Positions 1 to 10,808 of a stretch of 64,000 bases of DNA are shown one piece after another. The notes beneath the pieces were generated by a model. The model made no database searches and had not been told where the DNA came from. It saw only the letters and a program-made list of their open reading frames with translations. This stretch comes from Pagrus major (lineage: Eukaryota; Chordata; Actinopteri; Spariformes; Sparidae): NCBI RefSeq assembly GCF_040436345.1, contig NC_133230.1, positions 16,750,197-16,814,196 of the forward strand, written 5' to 3'. The number at the start of each line of letters is the position of its first letter. The first letter of the stretch is position 1. The position numbers and the translations under genes are program-made.

Positions 1-186
1 ATGCACATCTGATCTGTTAATATTTGATCCTGTTTTGATGGCAGCTTGTGTTGACGGCATTTTAGGGCCATTTTAGTTAACAGAGTGGGCTAATTGTTAA
101 TGTAGAGTCGTTAATGTATGAAAAAATTACTCCTCAAGAAAACTACTTATCCGATATTCTCCTAATACACAGCAGTAAGTACTCAC
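1..186 (-). other. slc39a4 intron 11, incomplete
   Basis: AT-rich sequence after the exon 11 donor. No acceptor followed by a TM8-like reading frame is visible here, so the terminal exon lies outside the window. Confidence 0.75.
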
Positions 187-374
187 CATATCAGCCAGTC
201 CCACATACAGGAAGAGTCCTGCAGTAATGGCAGCTATCCACTGTCTGGTAGCGAGGTCCGTGGCTACAGACAGAGCGATGTACATGCCGATGAACGAGGT
301 CATGGCGCTGCCGACGTTTAAAAGCAACGCCTTGCGGATTGACATACCGCTGTGGAGCAAAATGGCAAAATCGC
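187..374 (-). CDS. slc39a4: slc39a4 exon 11: end of TM5, TM6 and most of TM7
   Basis: Codes residues 610-672; acceptor TATCCAG, donor [29 protein letters not shown] closely matches human [20 protein letters not shown], and [11 protein letters not shown] matches human GLFLYVALCDM. The following intron runs off the left end. Confidence 0.94.
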
Positions 375-3300
375 CTGGATAGAAACAAGAGAGACAGGAT
401 GATATTAAGACTCAAACATGATCCAAACAGACGCCGCCTGCCATTGTGTGTGTTTGTGTGTGTGCGTGTTCTTTACCCAGTTCATGAGGTAGTTCATGGC
501 AGAGTACAGCGACCGATGTGGCCAGACCAGACTTCCACGACAGGGAGAACGCAGCGCCCATCGCTAAGCCATCTGCAAAGTTGTGGATCCCGTCCCCGAT
601 AGTTATCATGTAAGGCAGCAGACGCTGTTCTGTAGAGGCAGACACAGTGGTGGTTAGTGGTGGAGGAGCTACGATAATTAGCACAATTTGATGGTAGGAT
701 GGTTGTTTTTCTGTCGGACACACTCACCTCTGGTGCGCTCTTTTGGCTCTGAGAGAGATTTCTCATTGTCACCACCGACCTGAAATGTACATGTTCATAA
801 AACAGAACTGTGATCAAAACATTCATGAACAACTTCTCTTATTGACATTAATCTTACAATCTCTCACACACACTGAGTCAGCTTAGAAACCATTAGAGGA
901 AGTGGTTTTAACAGTAGACACTTTGTTTACAGAGATTAAATGGATTCCAGGAGGTAGAAACCTGACTCCAACTTTTCTAAGTGAACACGTTTGGTTGGAC
1001 AGGTCTAAAATATTTTGATTATTTGTGCTCAAGCGACAGTCAAAATGTCTGGTCTGTGCATGTGGATTAGATCCCCTTTAGGTAAAGCCGCAGCATTTGC
1101 TCCGTATGAAGTATAGTGAGTATGTCACTCACCAGGTCTGCTTTTGATGCTGACTTGTCTTTTCGTCTCCTTTCTTGTTCATACAACTCCAAAACCCTCC
1201 CGTGGTCACAGTGGTGAGGCTCTGAATCCTCCTGAAAAGAGAGAGAAAGAAAATAATTACTTTTTAGCCTGAAGGTTGTGGCAAAAGGAAAGACCTTCAG
1301 AAAAAACAAAGGAGGATCTGAGGAAGTAAAGAACAGGGCGAGATATTGGAGGTATTAGACAACATGTTGAATACTGCAGCACAATTTGGAAAACAAGAAG
1401 AAGATAAATACAAGATGAAGTGTAAGAAAAAAAATCAGATGTAAGGAAACTTCTGAATTACTTAGTCTTTCATTTCTTTAATGAAAAATCAATAATGGTG
1501 TGTTCAGTTGTATCTGTATTGGTACTGTATTGTTTCCCTTACCCCGTGATGATGTTGATGATGGTGATGATTATCTTTATACGTGATCAGAGAGAAGATT
1601 GTTTCCATCAGATAGAAGTAGTAGATCCCGGCAATCAACACCAACATCTTGTAGATGTAGTCTGGAACTTCTTCCCCGTGTGAATGTGTGTGGTCGCTGG
1701 TTTCGGCCCCGTGCACATGTAAACCTAGAAACTGGACACAGACCGCACGAAGAAAGACAAAATGAGTACATGCGGCAGGAAAATGAAGATGATTGTCACA
1801 GTCCTGGTGGCCGAGTGGTCATGAATAACACCGAATAGCCACAATCTTCTCAAACCAGAGCTACAATTTAAGTGAATAACAGACTTATGCTGAACATAAT
1901 CCCTCACCATGGGCAGCAGGTGCAGTAATGCATCTCCAGTCAGTGAACCGACAGCCATGCTGATGCAGAACTGGATACAGGACTGGAACACGCCGGTACA
2001 GGAAGTGCACAGCAGCAGCACGATGCCAAACATGGACGTCAGAGTTATCACCACATTGGCAATGGTTGCATAGATGTATCCTACGAGATAACAGGAAAGG
2101 TTTGGTGGTGATCAGTTATCGACATGTTGAATATTAGACTCAAAAACAACCACTGCATCCAGGTATGAAGAGAAACTTGGGCTCTATCGTTGAGACAAAA
2201 TATACACAAGGAATATACAATTATTCTGCCTTAAGTGATGTAAAGTTTGTTCTTAATTTTGTCAGTAACAGATGGAGGAGAGGTCTCTGTCAGTCTTTCA
2301 GAACACACACTTACTCTCCGCCATGCTGAGGTGATCTGTTGTTGGTGGTTTAGTGACGTCAGCACAGGCTCCGCTCAAGATCTGCTGGACGAGCGCAGGG
2401 CTGAGCCGAGCCATGTCGGACCGACCCAGACCAGAGGACCTGTTGTCTGCCAGGTTGTAGATCAGGACCAGATCCTCAGCTGAGAAACAGGACTGGGAGA
2501 AGAAGAAAGTGAAACATTTTAACATGGATATGGATTCGACCCAACATTCAAGGAAATGTGCTTATTAACAGGCAGTTCCCATTAGAAAAACACCTGTCAC
2601 CTATTCTGTTTTTTTTAATCTTAACAACTACTTTAATTATACTGTATTATACTGTAATTTAAACAGTTAAATATGTGTATCATACCTGATCCCAGGTGGT
2701 GTTTCCTTCATGCACCTCGTGATGTTCATGGCTGCTCCTCTTCCTCTGTCTTAAACCACTGTGATCTTGTTCATCTTCATGGTGATCGTGTCCGTGATTG
2801 TGTCCGTGATCGTGTCCGTGATCGTGATCGTGATCGTGATCGTGATCCTCCTCTGGGTTAGGTCCGAGGTTCAGACTCCTCATGAAAACCTCCAGATCTA
2901 CAGAACATGAAAATCAACCTACGCTTGAGCTTACTTACTTGTTTTTATACGTTCTTTATTATATAATGAGAAAAAATCACCTGGTTTGAGAAAATGAGCT
3001 TTGTTAATCGACATAACAGCATACAAAAAAAGGTTTTAGCTTTGGAGTGGTTAAACCTAAGCTTACACACTCTTTTGAGTGCTTACTCTCTCTGCAGCTC
3101 TATCTATGCGTGTTATCTGTGTCCATGTTTTTCTGCAGGATATTTACCCGTGACAGTGAAGTTCTCCGACCCCAGACGGTCCATGATGTAGTCCAGGAAG
3201 AAGCTCTCCTCAGGTAGAGACCGGCTGATGAGGCAGCGACCTAGTAAGGCGTGATACAAGACGCGACCCAAAACGGCACCCACTTCCAGTCTCTGGTCTG

Positions 3301-6300
3301 GTGATGATGCGTTGACCTCTGTCATGATGTCAATTGCTGTTAGACAGCTCTGGTTACCATGCTGATAGAGGAAGGACAGAGAGAGGGTACGGGTGAGTTT
3401 TATTCAACTTGGAGCTGATATGATCAGTCCATTAATTGATTAATGTATCGACAGAAGACCATTCATCAAACAGTCCACGGTTCCAGTTTCTTAATTTTGA
3501 GGACTTTAAAGTCTTCATATGATTTTAAATTAAATATATTAAAATTATTTGATTGTTGGGGGCTTTGTACAAACCATCATGGACATTTTATCACTATTTT
3601 CTGACATTATTTGCAAGTTTGATAATGAAAATAATAGCTTGTGACAGCCACAACTCAATTACAACAGAGTTGTAAGTTTCATCCTCAGTTGTAAACCAAA
3701 CAACTGAGCTGTCATCTTGATCTCTTCCTGACCACTTTTTCAATTCAATAGCATCTTTTTTTCTTTTTTGCTGTTTTTCTGCCGTCCCTTTGTGTGTCTC
3801 ACAATACAGCGGTACCAAACATTTCAAGAGGACACCTTTCATCACGATGACGGTTGCTACAGTTGCGTGGCTGAGTTCAGGGCAAAGCCTAGTAGGTCTA
3901 CTGCTGGCATCGCCCAAGTGTGATAAGAAAATGTTGAGTGATAAAAACACCACCATTAACCCAATTAATGAGTTATCTATGTCAGGAAGCAAATACGATC
4001 ATAAACTGGCGCCCTGCTTACTAAAAAGTCGATTTTTAGCGCTGTTTCATAATCTACTGCAGTTGTTTTCAACCTTTTGGCCCCTGACTCTCCTGTATTT
4101 ATTTTGTTTTTCCTGTCCTATTCTAGCATTCAGCATCAAATGCCATACATCATTTGATTGAGGAGAACCTTAAGTTAAAGTCCTAATTTTACATTTTCAT
4201 TGTCTGAGAATGGATACATTTATCAGAATTTAAACAATGGCTTCAGGCGACTCCTCATCACAGACCTATGACAAGGAGTTTAACCAAAGAGAAGTGTTTC
4301 CTTCTCAGATAGTTTAGATAAAACAGGAGAAAAGCAAAGATTTGTGAAAAGTTTTTCTCTTGTTGATCATCTTGTGAGCCTCCACTTTAGTCTAGGCTTA
4401 CCTCACTGTTTAAAGGCTCATAGTGATCATGGAGCTCCTGAAGCACCACCTTTAATCCATGAACATCTATGTGCTCATGACTGTGGTCCTGGTGCGGCTC
4501 GCTCTTTTCACGACGGTGTTCATGATGTTCCCCGTGTGTGATGTCATGTAGGAAATGCTCGGTCTCCTCTCCCCATCTCCCGTGCTTTGACGCGTTGCAG
4601 ACCAGTTCAGGAGATGTGAGGTACAGGACAGATCCAGCGGCGAGAGCAGGGAACTGAGACACGCTGATGGTTACGTTTATCTCCCCTCTTCCAGTTTCAT
4701 CCTCTCCGTGGATGGAGTGGTGGCTGAACAGCTGATGGACGGCGTGTGTTAGGTCACACTACAAATACAGAGGGCAAACATACATACAGATCAATGTGAG
4801 TAAAAGTCACATAAGCAGGATTTACTTCTGTCAAACAGCAGCTGCTACAGAGGTTTGAGATAAATTAAATTAAAAAATCATGTGTTTGTTTTGGTTCTAA
4901 CTTCAATTCACCCCAACACAAGGTTGCATTAATTTAGAAAAAGAAATATGCACATGCATTCAAAGCAACCTGTAGAATATTAATCAAGGCTATCAGCTGC
5001 TTTTATTGCCTCTTACTGTATACACCTTATTCAGATAACGAAAAGGAGGCACACCAAGATACAATGTAAATGGGACGTAGGAGAGCACCATAAAATGTTG
5101 TCAACAATCGATCCTGACCCAGAAACTCTGACAGGAGGAAGGAGGAGAATTACAGTAAACAGCTGGGTTTCCTTAGAGGACATGTGTCAGCGCCTCATTT
5201 ATGTGGCTTGCAAAGTTGCATAATTTACGAAATATAAATCTGGTTTGCGTTACAAAAGTACAGTGTCCAGAGACTACATAATATACCTGCTCAGCCTTGC
5301 GCACAATTTTGCCCAGTGGCCACTGACAGTATTGCAGCGAACTGTCAATTCGGACTCTTTTGATTCATATTTTTTGATCGGACTGAATGGGCGCCATCTT
5401 TGCGTTCACTATATAGTTTTATTTCAAATCTATGTTGGTCGAAACAGCATAGCTTTTTACAGCAGAAGAGCTCCACAGCTGAGTGGTTGTAGCTAATACT
5501 GTTATTAGCAGCAGCCTAGCAAAATGTCAAAGACAGAAAAAGTTGACGCAGAATTGAATGAGATGGGAAAGCAAACACGTTTGTGCTCAATGGAGACGAG
5601 CCAGTATGTCACGTGGCAGCAGCAGCCACCAAAAGCAACAAAAAATCCAGAACTTAAAAGGCAGTCTGCGTAAAAGTATAAAAAAGATGCAGCGTTAAAA
5701 GTCAGTTTTATTGTTGTATAGCAATGGTTAGAAATCGCCAACAGAAGGTGCATTTTTGAACACACTGAAGGTATGTGAGGTGTGCCCTGACCAGAACAGG
5801 CTTTTAACAATAGCTCGATAATATTCTAAATGTCATTTGTTCAATAAATTATCTAGTCGATGCACACTTGAATGTCCGCTTGCCAATATTTTTCCTAGAC
5901 ATCTGCTTGAAGAGCTAGTTATTGATTACTAAGTTTTTACTACAGCCAATGATAGTCAAGGCTGTAATGTAGGCCAATATGATAACAAGCAGGTACAATC
6001 ATAACCAGCGTTTTGAGGGCAACCATAATGCTGATGTGGCCCGATATCTCACATTAAGAGCACATAAAACCAAACCACTGCACGGCTAAACGCCAGTCTG
6101 CAGAAATGAGAAATGTAATACATTTATGGTGAACTGACCCTTTAAACTGCCAGCTCAGGAAACTGTCAAGGACAGAGTGCACGAACTCACTGACATTTGG
6201 CATGACATAGACTTTCACTGTGGGTCAAATGTTTATTATTTTATTGAACCTCTTCCTTGATTCACCTGTTTATAACACCCCTAACTACAGGTGAGTCACG

Positions 6301-8228
6301 TTAAGTGAGTATCTGTCTCTACACTTTCACTGCTTCATTTGATATCAGTCTTTTATTAGTTAGATTAAAAGTGTTATCTGCAGGAAAGCTGTTGTTTTCC
6401 ATCTTTTTTACTTTTTGTCTGTTATATTCACTGCCCTTGTTGATGCTTATCATCCCACACCGTCCTTTCGTGCAGATTACTGCTGACATGTGGGAGGTTC
6501 AGGGACTTCACTCTCATTCAGACTGATAAAGAGGTTCTACCTGGAAGTCACTTTGGTCAGTCATTAAGGGAAACACCAAACACCTCCAATTATAATAAGA
6601 AACACTAAATAGGACTAATTCTCCTATTCAGATCAATTCATTTGTGCACAGTCGCACTTGATGTCTTTAAGCTGCAAAGTTTCCTTTTGTTAAACATCTT
6701 CCCTGAAAAAGTTACTGACAGCCTGACAATATATTTTACAGTGTATGCAGGTCCCTCATGCCTTCATAGACTTACTTAACTATGGAGACTTTTATCAAAA
6801 AATCTTTGCAGAATAAGTTACCATTATTGCGTCCGTGTTCTGGAGAGCTCGATCTGGAGGACTAAGCTGAGGACTACTCTACTCTATTTATGAATGATCT
6901 TTCATGCTTACAGGTTGTGGAAAGTCCTCTTTACCAAATAGTGTCATTTAGTATGTAGTTTTTGAAAAATAAAAGTTAAATAAAAATAGGCTGAAAGAAA
7001 TTGGGAGTCATTGAGGGGGAAAAAAGGAAGCTGCAGATTTGAACAGGTACAGATTCCTGTTTCAGTGCTCGCCTCTAATAAGAAACATATAGATTGAACC
7101 CTTGTTCGGGAATATCAGCTGACAGATCACAGTTAAACCTGTTCAATGTAATCACTGTGTGGACTGCAGGGCTACAAAGAAAAACACATTCAAAAATATT
7201 TAGAGCCTGACTGCACCGTTACCGATCTACAATAATTTATAATATAATAAATAAATAATAAATAATCCTTTAAAACTTAAAGGAGCAATTTGCAAAATAG
7301 TTAACTATTGAGTCTCACTTCCAGTCGTCAAATACTGGTGCTTTGAATGGTGTCTGGCCCGAACTATCGACCCAAAGCGAACTGGGAATGAGACTCAACG
7401 ATCAAACATCTTTCTCCAGAATTATCTTTTGCACCTTTAAAGATTATTTGGTGGAAAATGGTTACAACAGTGTTCTCCTCCTTTAATGTAAGACTATGGG
7501 GACATCGAATAAATTAAAGTCTCAATCATTTAATAATTCTTCTTTTGGTGCCAAAACTATTTCACATGTAAATAACACAAAATTTGGGGTCTGTATCTTA
7601 GTGTTTTAATCTATTGAAGGAAATGAAGAAAAAAAAAATCTGTATATCACGTGATCCCAAAGCTTTGACTTAGTTTGTTGTCTTCAGTGGTTAGACTTTT
7701 TGGTTAAATTCAACAGGCTGTAACAAGATTATAATCCACTGTAGCCTGTAACACTTCAGAGACAGTGACCTCAGAGAGGTGCGCCGAGAAAATCAGAAAC
7801 AACTTATAACAAAAATGTGTAATTAAATAAATCCAGATTTGGATTGTAAACCAGTCAGAGAAAACATTTAAACCTTAATTTTTTTTTTTAGTTAACAGTA
7901 AAAAAAAAATCCCAGTTAATCAGTGTGGCTGCAGCCGGCTGATAACTTTTGGACCTCGACCTCTCCACCGCACCTGCAGGCAGCCACCCGGCTCTCTACC
8001 TGGCTGCTAAAGCCCAATAAAACTCACCTTTTCACACGGCACTTCGCCGCACTGCACACGGTTCTCCAGTATATTAAAGAGGGAGTGAAGCGACTCCCCG
8101 GTCAGATGCTGCTGGCCCGGAGACACGACGCTGATCACCGCCCTGTACGCTTCCTCCACGGCGGGAGACCCCGAAACAAGACCGAGCGAACCCAAACTGG
8201 CGAGAACCAGCATCGCGGAGCAAAACAT
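187..8228 (-). CDS. slc39a4: slc39a4 (ZIP4) zinc importer, exons 1-11, last exon off the left edge
   Basis: ZIP4 is a plasma-membrane zinc importer of the LIV-1 branch of the ZIP family; in mammals it takes up dietary zinc in the gut. Eleven exons were joined by eye on the minus strand: 8028-8228, 4402-4758, 3148-3361, 2686-2897, 2315-2492, 1908-2080, 1543-1731, 1133-1231, 728-779, 477-629 and 187-374. All have GT donors and AG acceptors and compatible phases, giving 672 codons without a stop. Layout: signal peptide (about 1-20), ectodomain with His clusters (about 130-165 and 275-300), PAL motif 360-362, TM1-TM2 in 388-445, TM3 471-495, His-rich cytosolic loop to about 558, TM4 with HNFADG 574-579, TM5 with HELPHELGD 603-611, TM6-TM7 to 672. 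Human ZIP4 has about 647 residues, so one short exon (roughly 40 residues, rest of TM7 and TM8) is missing. The start is the ATG at 8228; a TTG six bases upstream is not used. The resemblance to ZIP4 in [14 protein letters not shown] favours it over other LIV-1 members. Confidence 0.95.
477..629 (-). CDS. slc39a4: slc39a4 exon 10: TM4-TM5 zinc transport core
   Basis: Codes residues 559-609 plus one base; acceptor CTCTACAG, donor CTGG|GTAAAG. Carries the transport-site residues: HNFADG in TM4 (H574, N575, D578) and HELPHEL in TM5 (H603, E604, H607, E608). All expected metal ligands are present, so the product should be an active transporter. Confidence 0.95.
728..779 (-). CDS. slc39a4: slc39a4 exon 9: short loop micro-exon
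   Basis: A 52-base exon coding residues 542-558 plus one base ([17 protein letters not shown]); acceptor ACATTTCAG, donor AGAG|GTGAGT. It has no match of its own but restores the phase between exons 8 and 10, and its length is plausible for the variable loop. Confidence 0.82.
1133..1231 (-). CDS. slc39a4: slc39a4 exon 8: cytosolic TM3-TM4 loop
   Basis: Codes residues 509-541 (33 codons, phase 0); acceptor TTTTCAG, donor CTG|GTGAGT. Contains [20 protein letters not shown] and ends SKADL, as the human loop has SRADL at the same place. Hydrophilic and charged, consistent with the cytosolic loop. Confidence 0.88.
1543..1731 (-). CDS. slc39a4: slc39a4 exon 7: TM3 and start of the His-rich cytosolic loop
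   Basis: Codes residues 446-508, phase 0 at both ends; donor [17 protein letters not shown] matches human VLGLHTHS. TM3 is about 471-495, followed by [10 protein letters not shown], the cytosolic His cluster that in mammalian ZIP4 helps sense zinc and drive turnover of the transporter. Confidence 0.92.
1908..2080 (-). CDS. slc39a4: slc39a4 exon 6: TM1 and TM2
   Basis: Codes residues 388-445; acceptor TCGTAG, donor ATG|GTGAGG. Holds TM1 (about 389-412, [18 protein letters not shown] onward) and TM2 (about 420-445), which ends in the conserved [10 protein letters not shown]. Confidence 0.93.
2315..2492 (-). CDS. slc39a4: slc39a4 exon 5: PAL-motif-containing domain
   Basis: Codes residues 329-387 plus one base of 388; acceptor CTCCCAG, donor GAGA|GTAAGT. 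Contains PAL at 360-362 inside [14 protein letters not shown], the closest match to human ZIP4 (LSPALLQQQLSGAC). In the family this motif takes part in ectodomain dimerisation. Confidence 0.93.
2686..2897 (-). CDS. slc39a4: slc39a4 exon 4: Asp-His repeat of the ectodomain
   Basis: Codes the rest of residue 258 to residue 328; acceptor CTGTAG, donor CAG|GTATGA. Residues 275 to about 300 alternate Asp, Gly or Asn with His ([20 protein letters not shown]), a much longer His tract than the short HSDHSHRH of human ZIP4. It links the helix-rich domain to the PAL domain and is a likely zinc-binding segment. The DNA is a hexamer-type repeat on GATCAC/GGACAC, so its length may vary. Confidence 0.92.
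3148..3361 (-). CDS. slc39a4: slc39a4 exon 3: ectodomain
   Basis: Codes residues 187-257 plus one base of codon 258; acceptor CTATCAG, donor ACGG|GTAAAT. Contains [20 protein letters not shown], parallel to the human SGSCFHALPSPQYFVDFVF segment. Candidate N-glycosylation sites are NQS, NAS and NFT. Confidence 0.92.
3362..4401 (-). other. slc39a4 intron 2
   Basis: A 1.04-kb intron with correct ends. Open frames of about 120-130 codons exist on both strands (3594-4161) but open only with TTG and resemble no family I know. I see no gene or clear repeat in it. Confidence 0.8.
4402..4758 (-). CDS. slc39a4: slc39a4 exon 2: helix-rich ectodomain with His cluster
   Basis: Codes residues 68-186, phase 0 at both ends; acceptor TTTGTAG, donor GAG|GTAAGC. 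Contains the ZIP4-like stretch [15 protein letters not shown] and a His/Glu-rich segment with [11 protein letters not shown] and [11 protein letters not shown], which could bind zinc. There is one likely N-glycosylation site, NVT. Confidence 0.93.
4759..8027 (-). other. slc39a4 intron 1
   Basis: A 3.27-kb first intron. It is mainly unique AT-rich sequence with one short inverted-repeat element at 7276-7442. No coding exon is needed here, because exon 1 and exon 2 join in phase 0 at the expected place (VPCEK followed by CDLTHAV). Confidence 0.8.
7276..7442. mobile_element. Short foldback element (MITE-like) in slc39a4 intron 1
   Basis: About 167 bp bounded by CTTAAAGGAGCAA on the left and the complement of CTTTAAAGGTGCAAAA on the right. 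Inner arms 7308-7324 and 7382-7398 are complementary at all but one position (TTGAGTCTCACTTCCAG against CTGGGAATGAGACTCAA). It has no coding capacity and looks like a non-autonomous DNA element; the superfamily is not assigned. Confidence 0.5.
8028..8228 (-). CDS. slc39a4: slc39a4 exon 1: start codon, signal peptide, first ectodomain segment
   Basis: Codes residues 1-67 and ends in phase 0 at AAG|GTGAGT. Residues 1-20 form a hydrophobic secretion signal ([20 protein letters not shown]). The remainder matches the start of the helix-rich ectodomain of ZIP4, with the motif [18 protein letters not shown] parallel to the human NTLADRVHC-GPC segment. The ATG has A at -3, a fair initiation context. 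Confidence 0.93.
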
Positions 8229-8579
8229 CTTCAAACTTTATTTAAAAAGTGTTTTAACACTCAGGATGGATTAATTTAAACTGACATAAACAGCGTAAAG
8301 CAGCAGATAGAGGCAGATGCAGTCTGAAGGTATTTCTACAGACACATTGAGGTGTTCAGGGCTCAGCTCACCATTTAACCCACTGCAGTTTCACTGGATA
8401 TGGACTCTGGATTATGATTGGCTGAGACATGACTCGTTCACACCTGTGCAGAGCAGAGAAGGCCTGTAAAACACACCTTCATGTTGGCAATAAGACCAGA
8501 CTTTAAAATCCACTTGTTTTGCATAGTTTTCGGCAGTTCTGCAAGAATCCATAAAAACAAGGAAACAGCTCAGCTCAAG
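8229..8579 (-). promoter_or_regulatory. slc39a4 5' flank (presumed leader and promoter)
   Basis: Lies directly upstream of the slc39a4 ATG, so it should hold the leader and core promoter. I see no convincing TATA box, CpG island or metal-response element, and the transcription start cannot be placed. Confidence 0.35.
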
Positions 8580-9140
8580 GCAAAACAAGGCAAGTTTATA
8601 GCACAATTCAGACACAAGGTAACTCAAAGTCCTTTACAGGGGCATAAAAATTAAAAACAAGACAGGACAACAAAACAAGAACGAAGACATCAAGAAACAG
8701 AACATTAAAACAAGTTAAGAAATAGGAAGTTAAAATAGAAAAGGTTTAAAAGAGACAAGACTAGAAAATAAAAGTCAGAGTGCAGTTCAAAGCCTCGAAA
8801 TTGCTTCAATTAAAGGCTGTGGCAAACAGAAACGACGTCAGCCTTGATTTAAAAGAGGTGAGAGTTGGAGCAGGCCTGCAGTTTTCCGGGAGTTTGTTCC
8901 AGATATGTGGCGCATAATAACTGAACGTTAAGTTTTGACTCTAGGGACTGAAAGCAGACCTGTACCTGATGACCTCAGAGGTCTGGATGGTTCATAACGT
9001 AGCAGCAGTCAGTGCTTTATAAACCAACAGCAGGATTGTGAAATCTGTTCTTTGACAGACAGGAGGCCAGTGTAAAGATCTAAGAACTGAAGTGATGTGA
9101 TCTGCTTCTTTGGTTGGTACTCAAGCAGCAGCTCAAATCA
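8580..9140. repeat. Dispersed teleost repeat relic
   Basis: Begins with a stretch of the form GGCAAGTTTATAGCACAAT...CAAAGTCCTTTACAG and continues with GTTTGTTCCAGATATGTGG and GCTTTATAAACCAACAGCAG, wording I remember as a very common interspersed repeat in fish. There is no open frame. The class is not assigned. Confidence 0.45.
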
Positions 9141-9339
9141 GCTTCAGATCAAATCAATCACATTGCCTCAGTGGGCTTTACAATCTGCATAGTGAAAGAC
9201 ATCCTCTGTCCTTAGACCCTCGATTCAAGTGAGGAAAAACTTGCAACAAACGTTGCGTGTACAGAACAGAACAACAAAATCACAGTTAAATAAGGCACAA
9301 ATGAAAACAGGAATAGTAAACACATTATATAATAATAAT

Positions 9340-9900
9340 ATAATAAGCTTTATTTATATAACACCTTTAAAAACAGAGTTTACAAAGTGTTTCAACAATC
9401 AAGCAAAAGCAGGAAACTCAGGAAGACAATATTACAGCATTAACACTCAACAGTCAAGCCAAACACAGGGAAGTACTAACTAAGGTGAGTTAAAACAAGA
9501 GGGCAGAACAGAAAATTACCATTGACCATTTAAATTTTGAGTTTTGACCCAGAAGAAAATCTGATAAATAAAAAAGCTGTTGGCTAAGAAACCTAACAAG
9601 CTTTAAAGGCTCAACAAAACAAATTCAGGAGCTACTTGACCCCCAACTCTTCTCACGTTCACACCAATCACAGCTTTCAATCGCAATTTAAGTTTGATCA
9701 AAAGCCAAAGAAAAGAGGTGAGTCTTGAGCTGACAGTAGAGGGGGCAGATCTGATGTGGTGGGGCAGTCCGATCCACGGACTGGGACCACAACAGAGAAA
9801 GCGTAGTCCACCTTGAGCTCCCAGAGGGACGACCAGAAGTGACTGGTCAGAGGACCTGAGCTACCTTGGTCGAGTATAGGGAGTTAAAAGGTCAGCACAT
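9340..9900. repeat. Second dispersed repeat relic of similar build
   Basis: Opens with AAGCTTTATTTATATAACAC and ends with GGCAGTCCGATCCACGGACT...CGACCAGAAGTGACTGGTC, the same general plan as the copy just upstream (a 'tttatttatata-gcac' start, then a 'ttcca/gatccacgg' block). Non-coding; class unknown. Confidence 0.35.
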
Positions 9901-10719
9901 TAAAAACAAACAGTAAAACTTGACTGAAAAACTTACAGGAATATTTATAATCAGTTTCACACACTCTCACTGTACAGGAGTATCACACTGACACCTGTGT
10001 TTGGTGCGTGTGTCTGTGTGAGTGTGTTGCATGTTACTGTGCTAACCACCAGATGGCGCAGCTGCTCTGTGTAATACCACATGTAAATACATCTGAGCTG
10101 CTTACCTCTGTTGGCCACCAAATAAAACAAAAAAAACATGATTAAGTATTTTTGTACTTTTATCTTTTTTTGTTTTGTTTGAATCTCAACTTGTATTTAA
10201 ACGTGTCTTTATATAATTTAGGTTGATAACAGGGGCCAGCTGTTAACTTTAATAAGTAAACTTTTGTTTAGTGCAATGGACTTGTTTGTATACTTCATGA
10301 TCAGTTTGATTTTAGGCTGTGATATTAAGATTTCAGATCTCAGATTTTTTTTATTTAATTGCTTTTGTTCAAAATGTCAGGTGTTAGATATCATTAATTT
10401 CTAATCGGAAATTACATTTAGCTTCTTTTTTGCCATATTATCCTACTACTGTTCTGTATATAGTGTGTTAGCGTATAGCAACGTGCTGATATTAGATCTG
10501 CTCCTCTGCTGTGGTGAGATACAAAGATTTAGACTTTTCCTGCTGTTGCTTCAAGTCTTGAGTTGAAAGCGTGTCAACAGTCACTTGATGTCGGTCTCAG
10601 GAATCACTGACGGGAAGGATATTGGGTTGATTGGCTGCACATCACTTCACACACATGAACAGACAGCAATGCACACACACACATGCTCGCTTATGGCATG
10701 GGACCTTGGACATCTGCCC

Positions 10720-10808
<89 letters not shown>

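Noticed and set aside
3594..4161. Opposed open frames of 132 and 123 codons in slc39a4 intron 2
   Set aside because: Both open with TTG, overlap on opposite strands, and show no domain or family resemblance. The intron around them is bounded by good splice sites.
8229..8234. Upstream TTG as start of slc39a4
   Set aside because: TTG is not an expected initiator in vertebrates; the ATG at 8228 has good context and gives a clean signal peptide.
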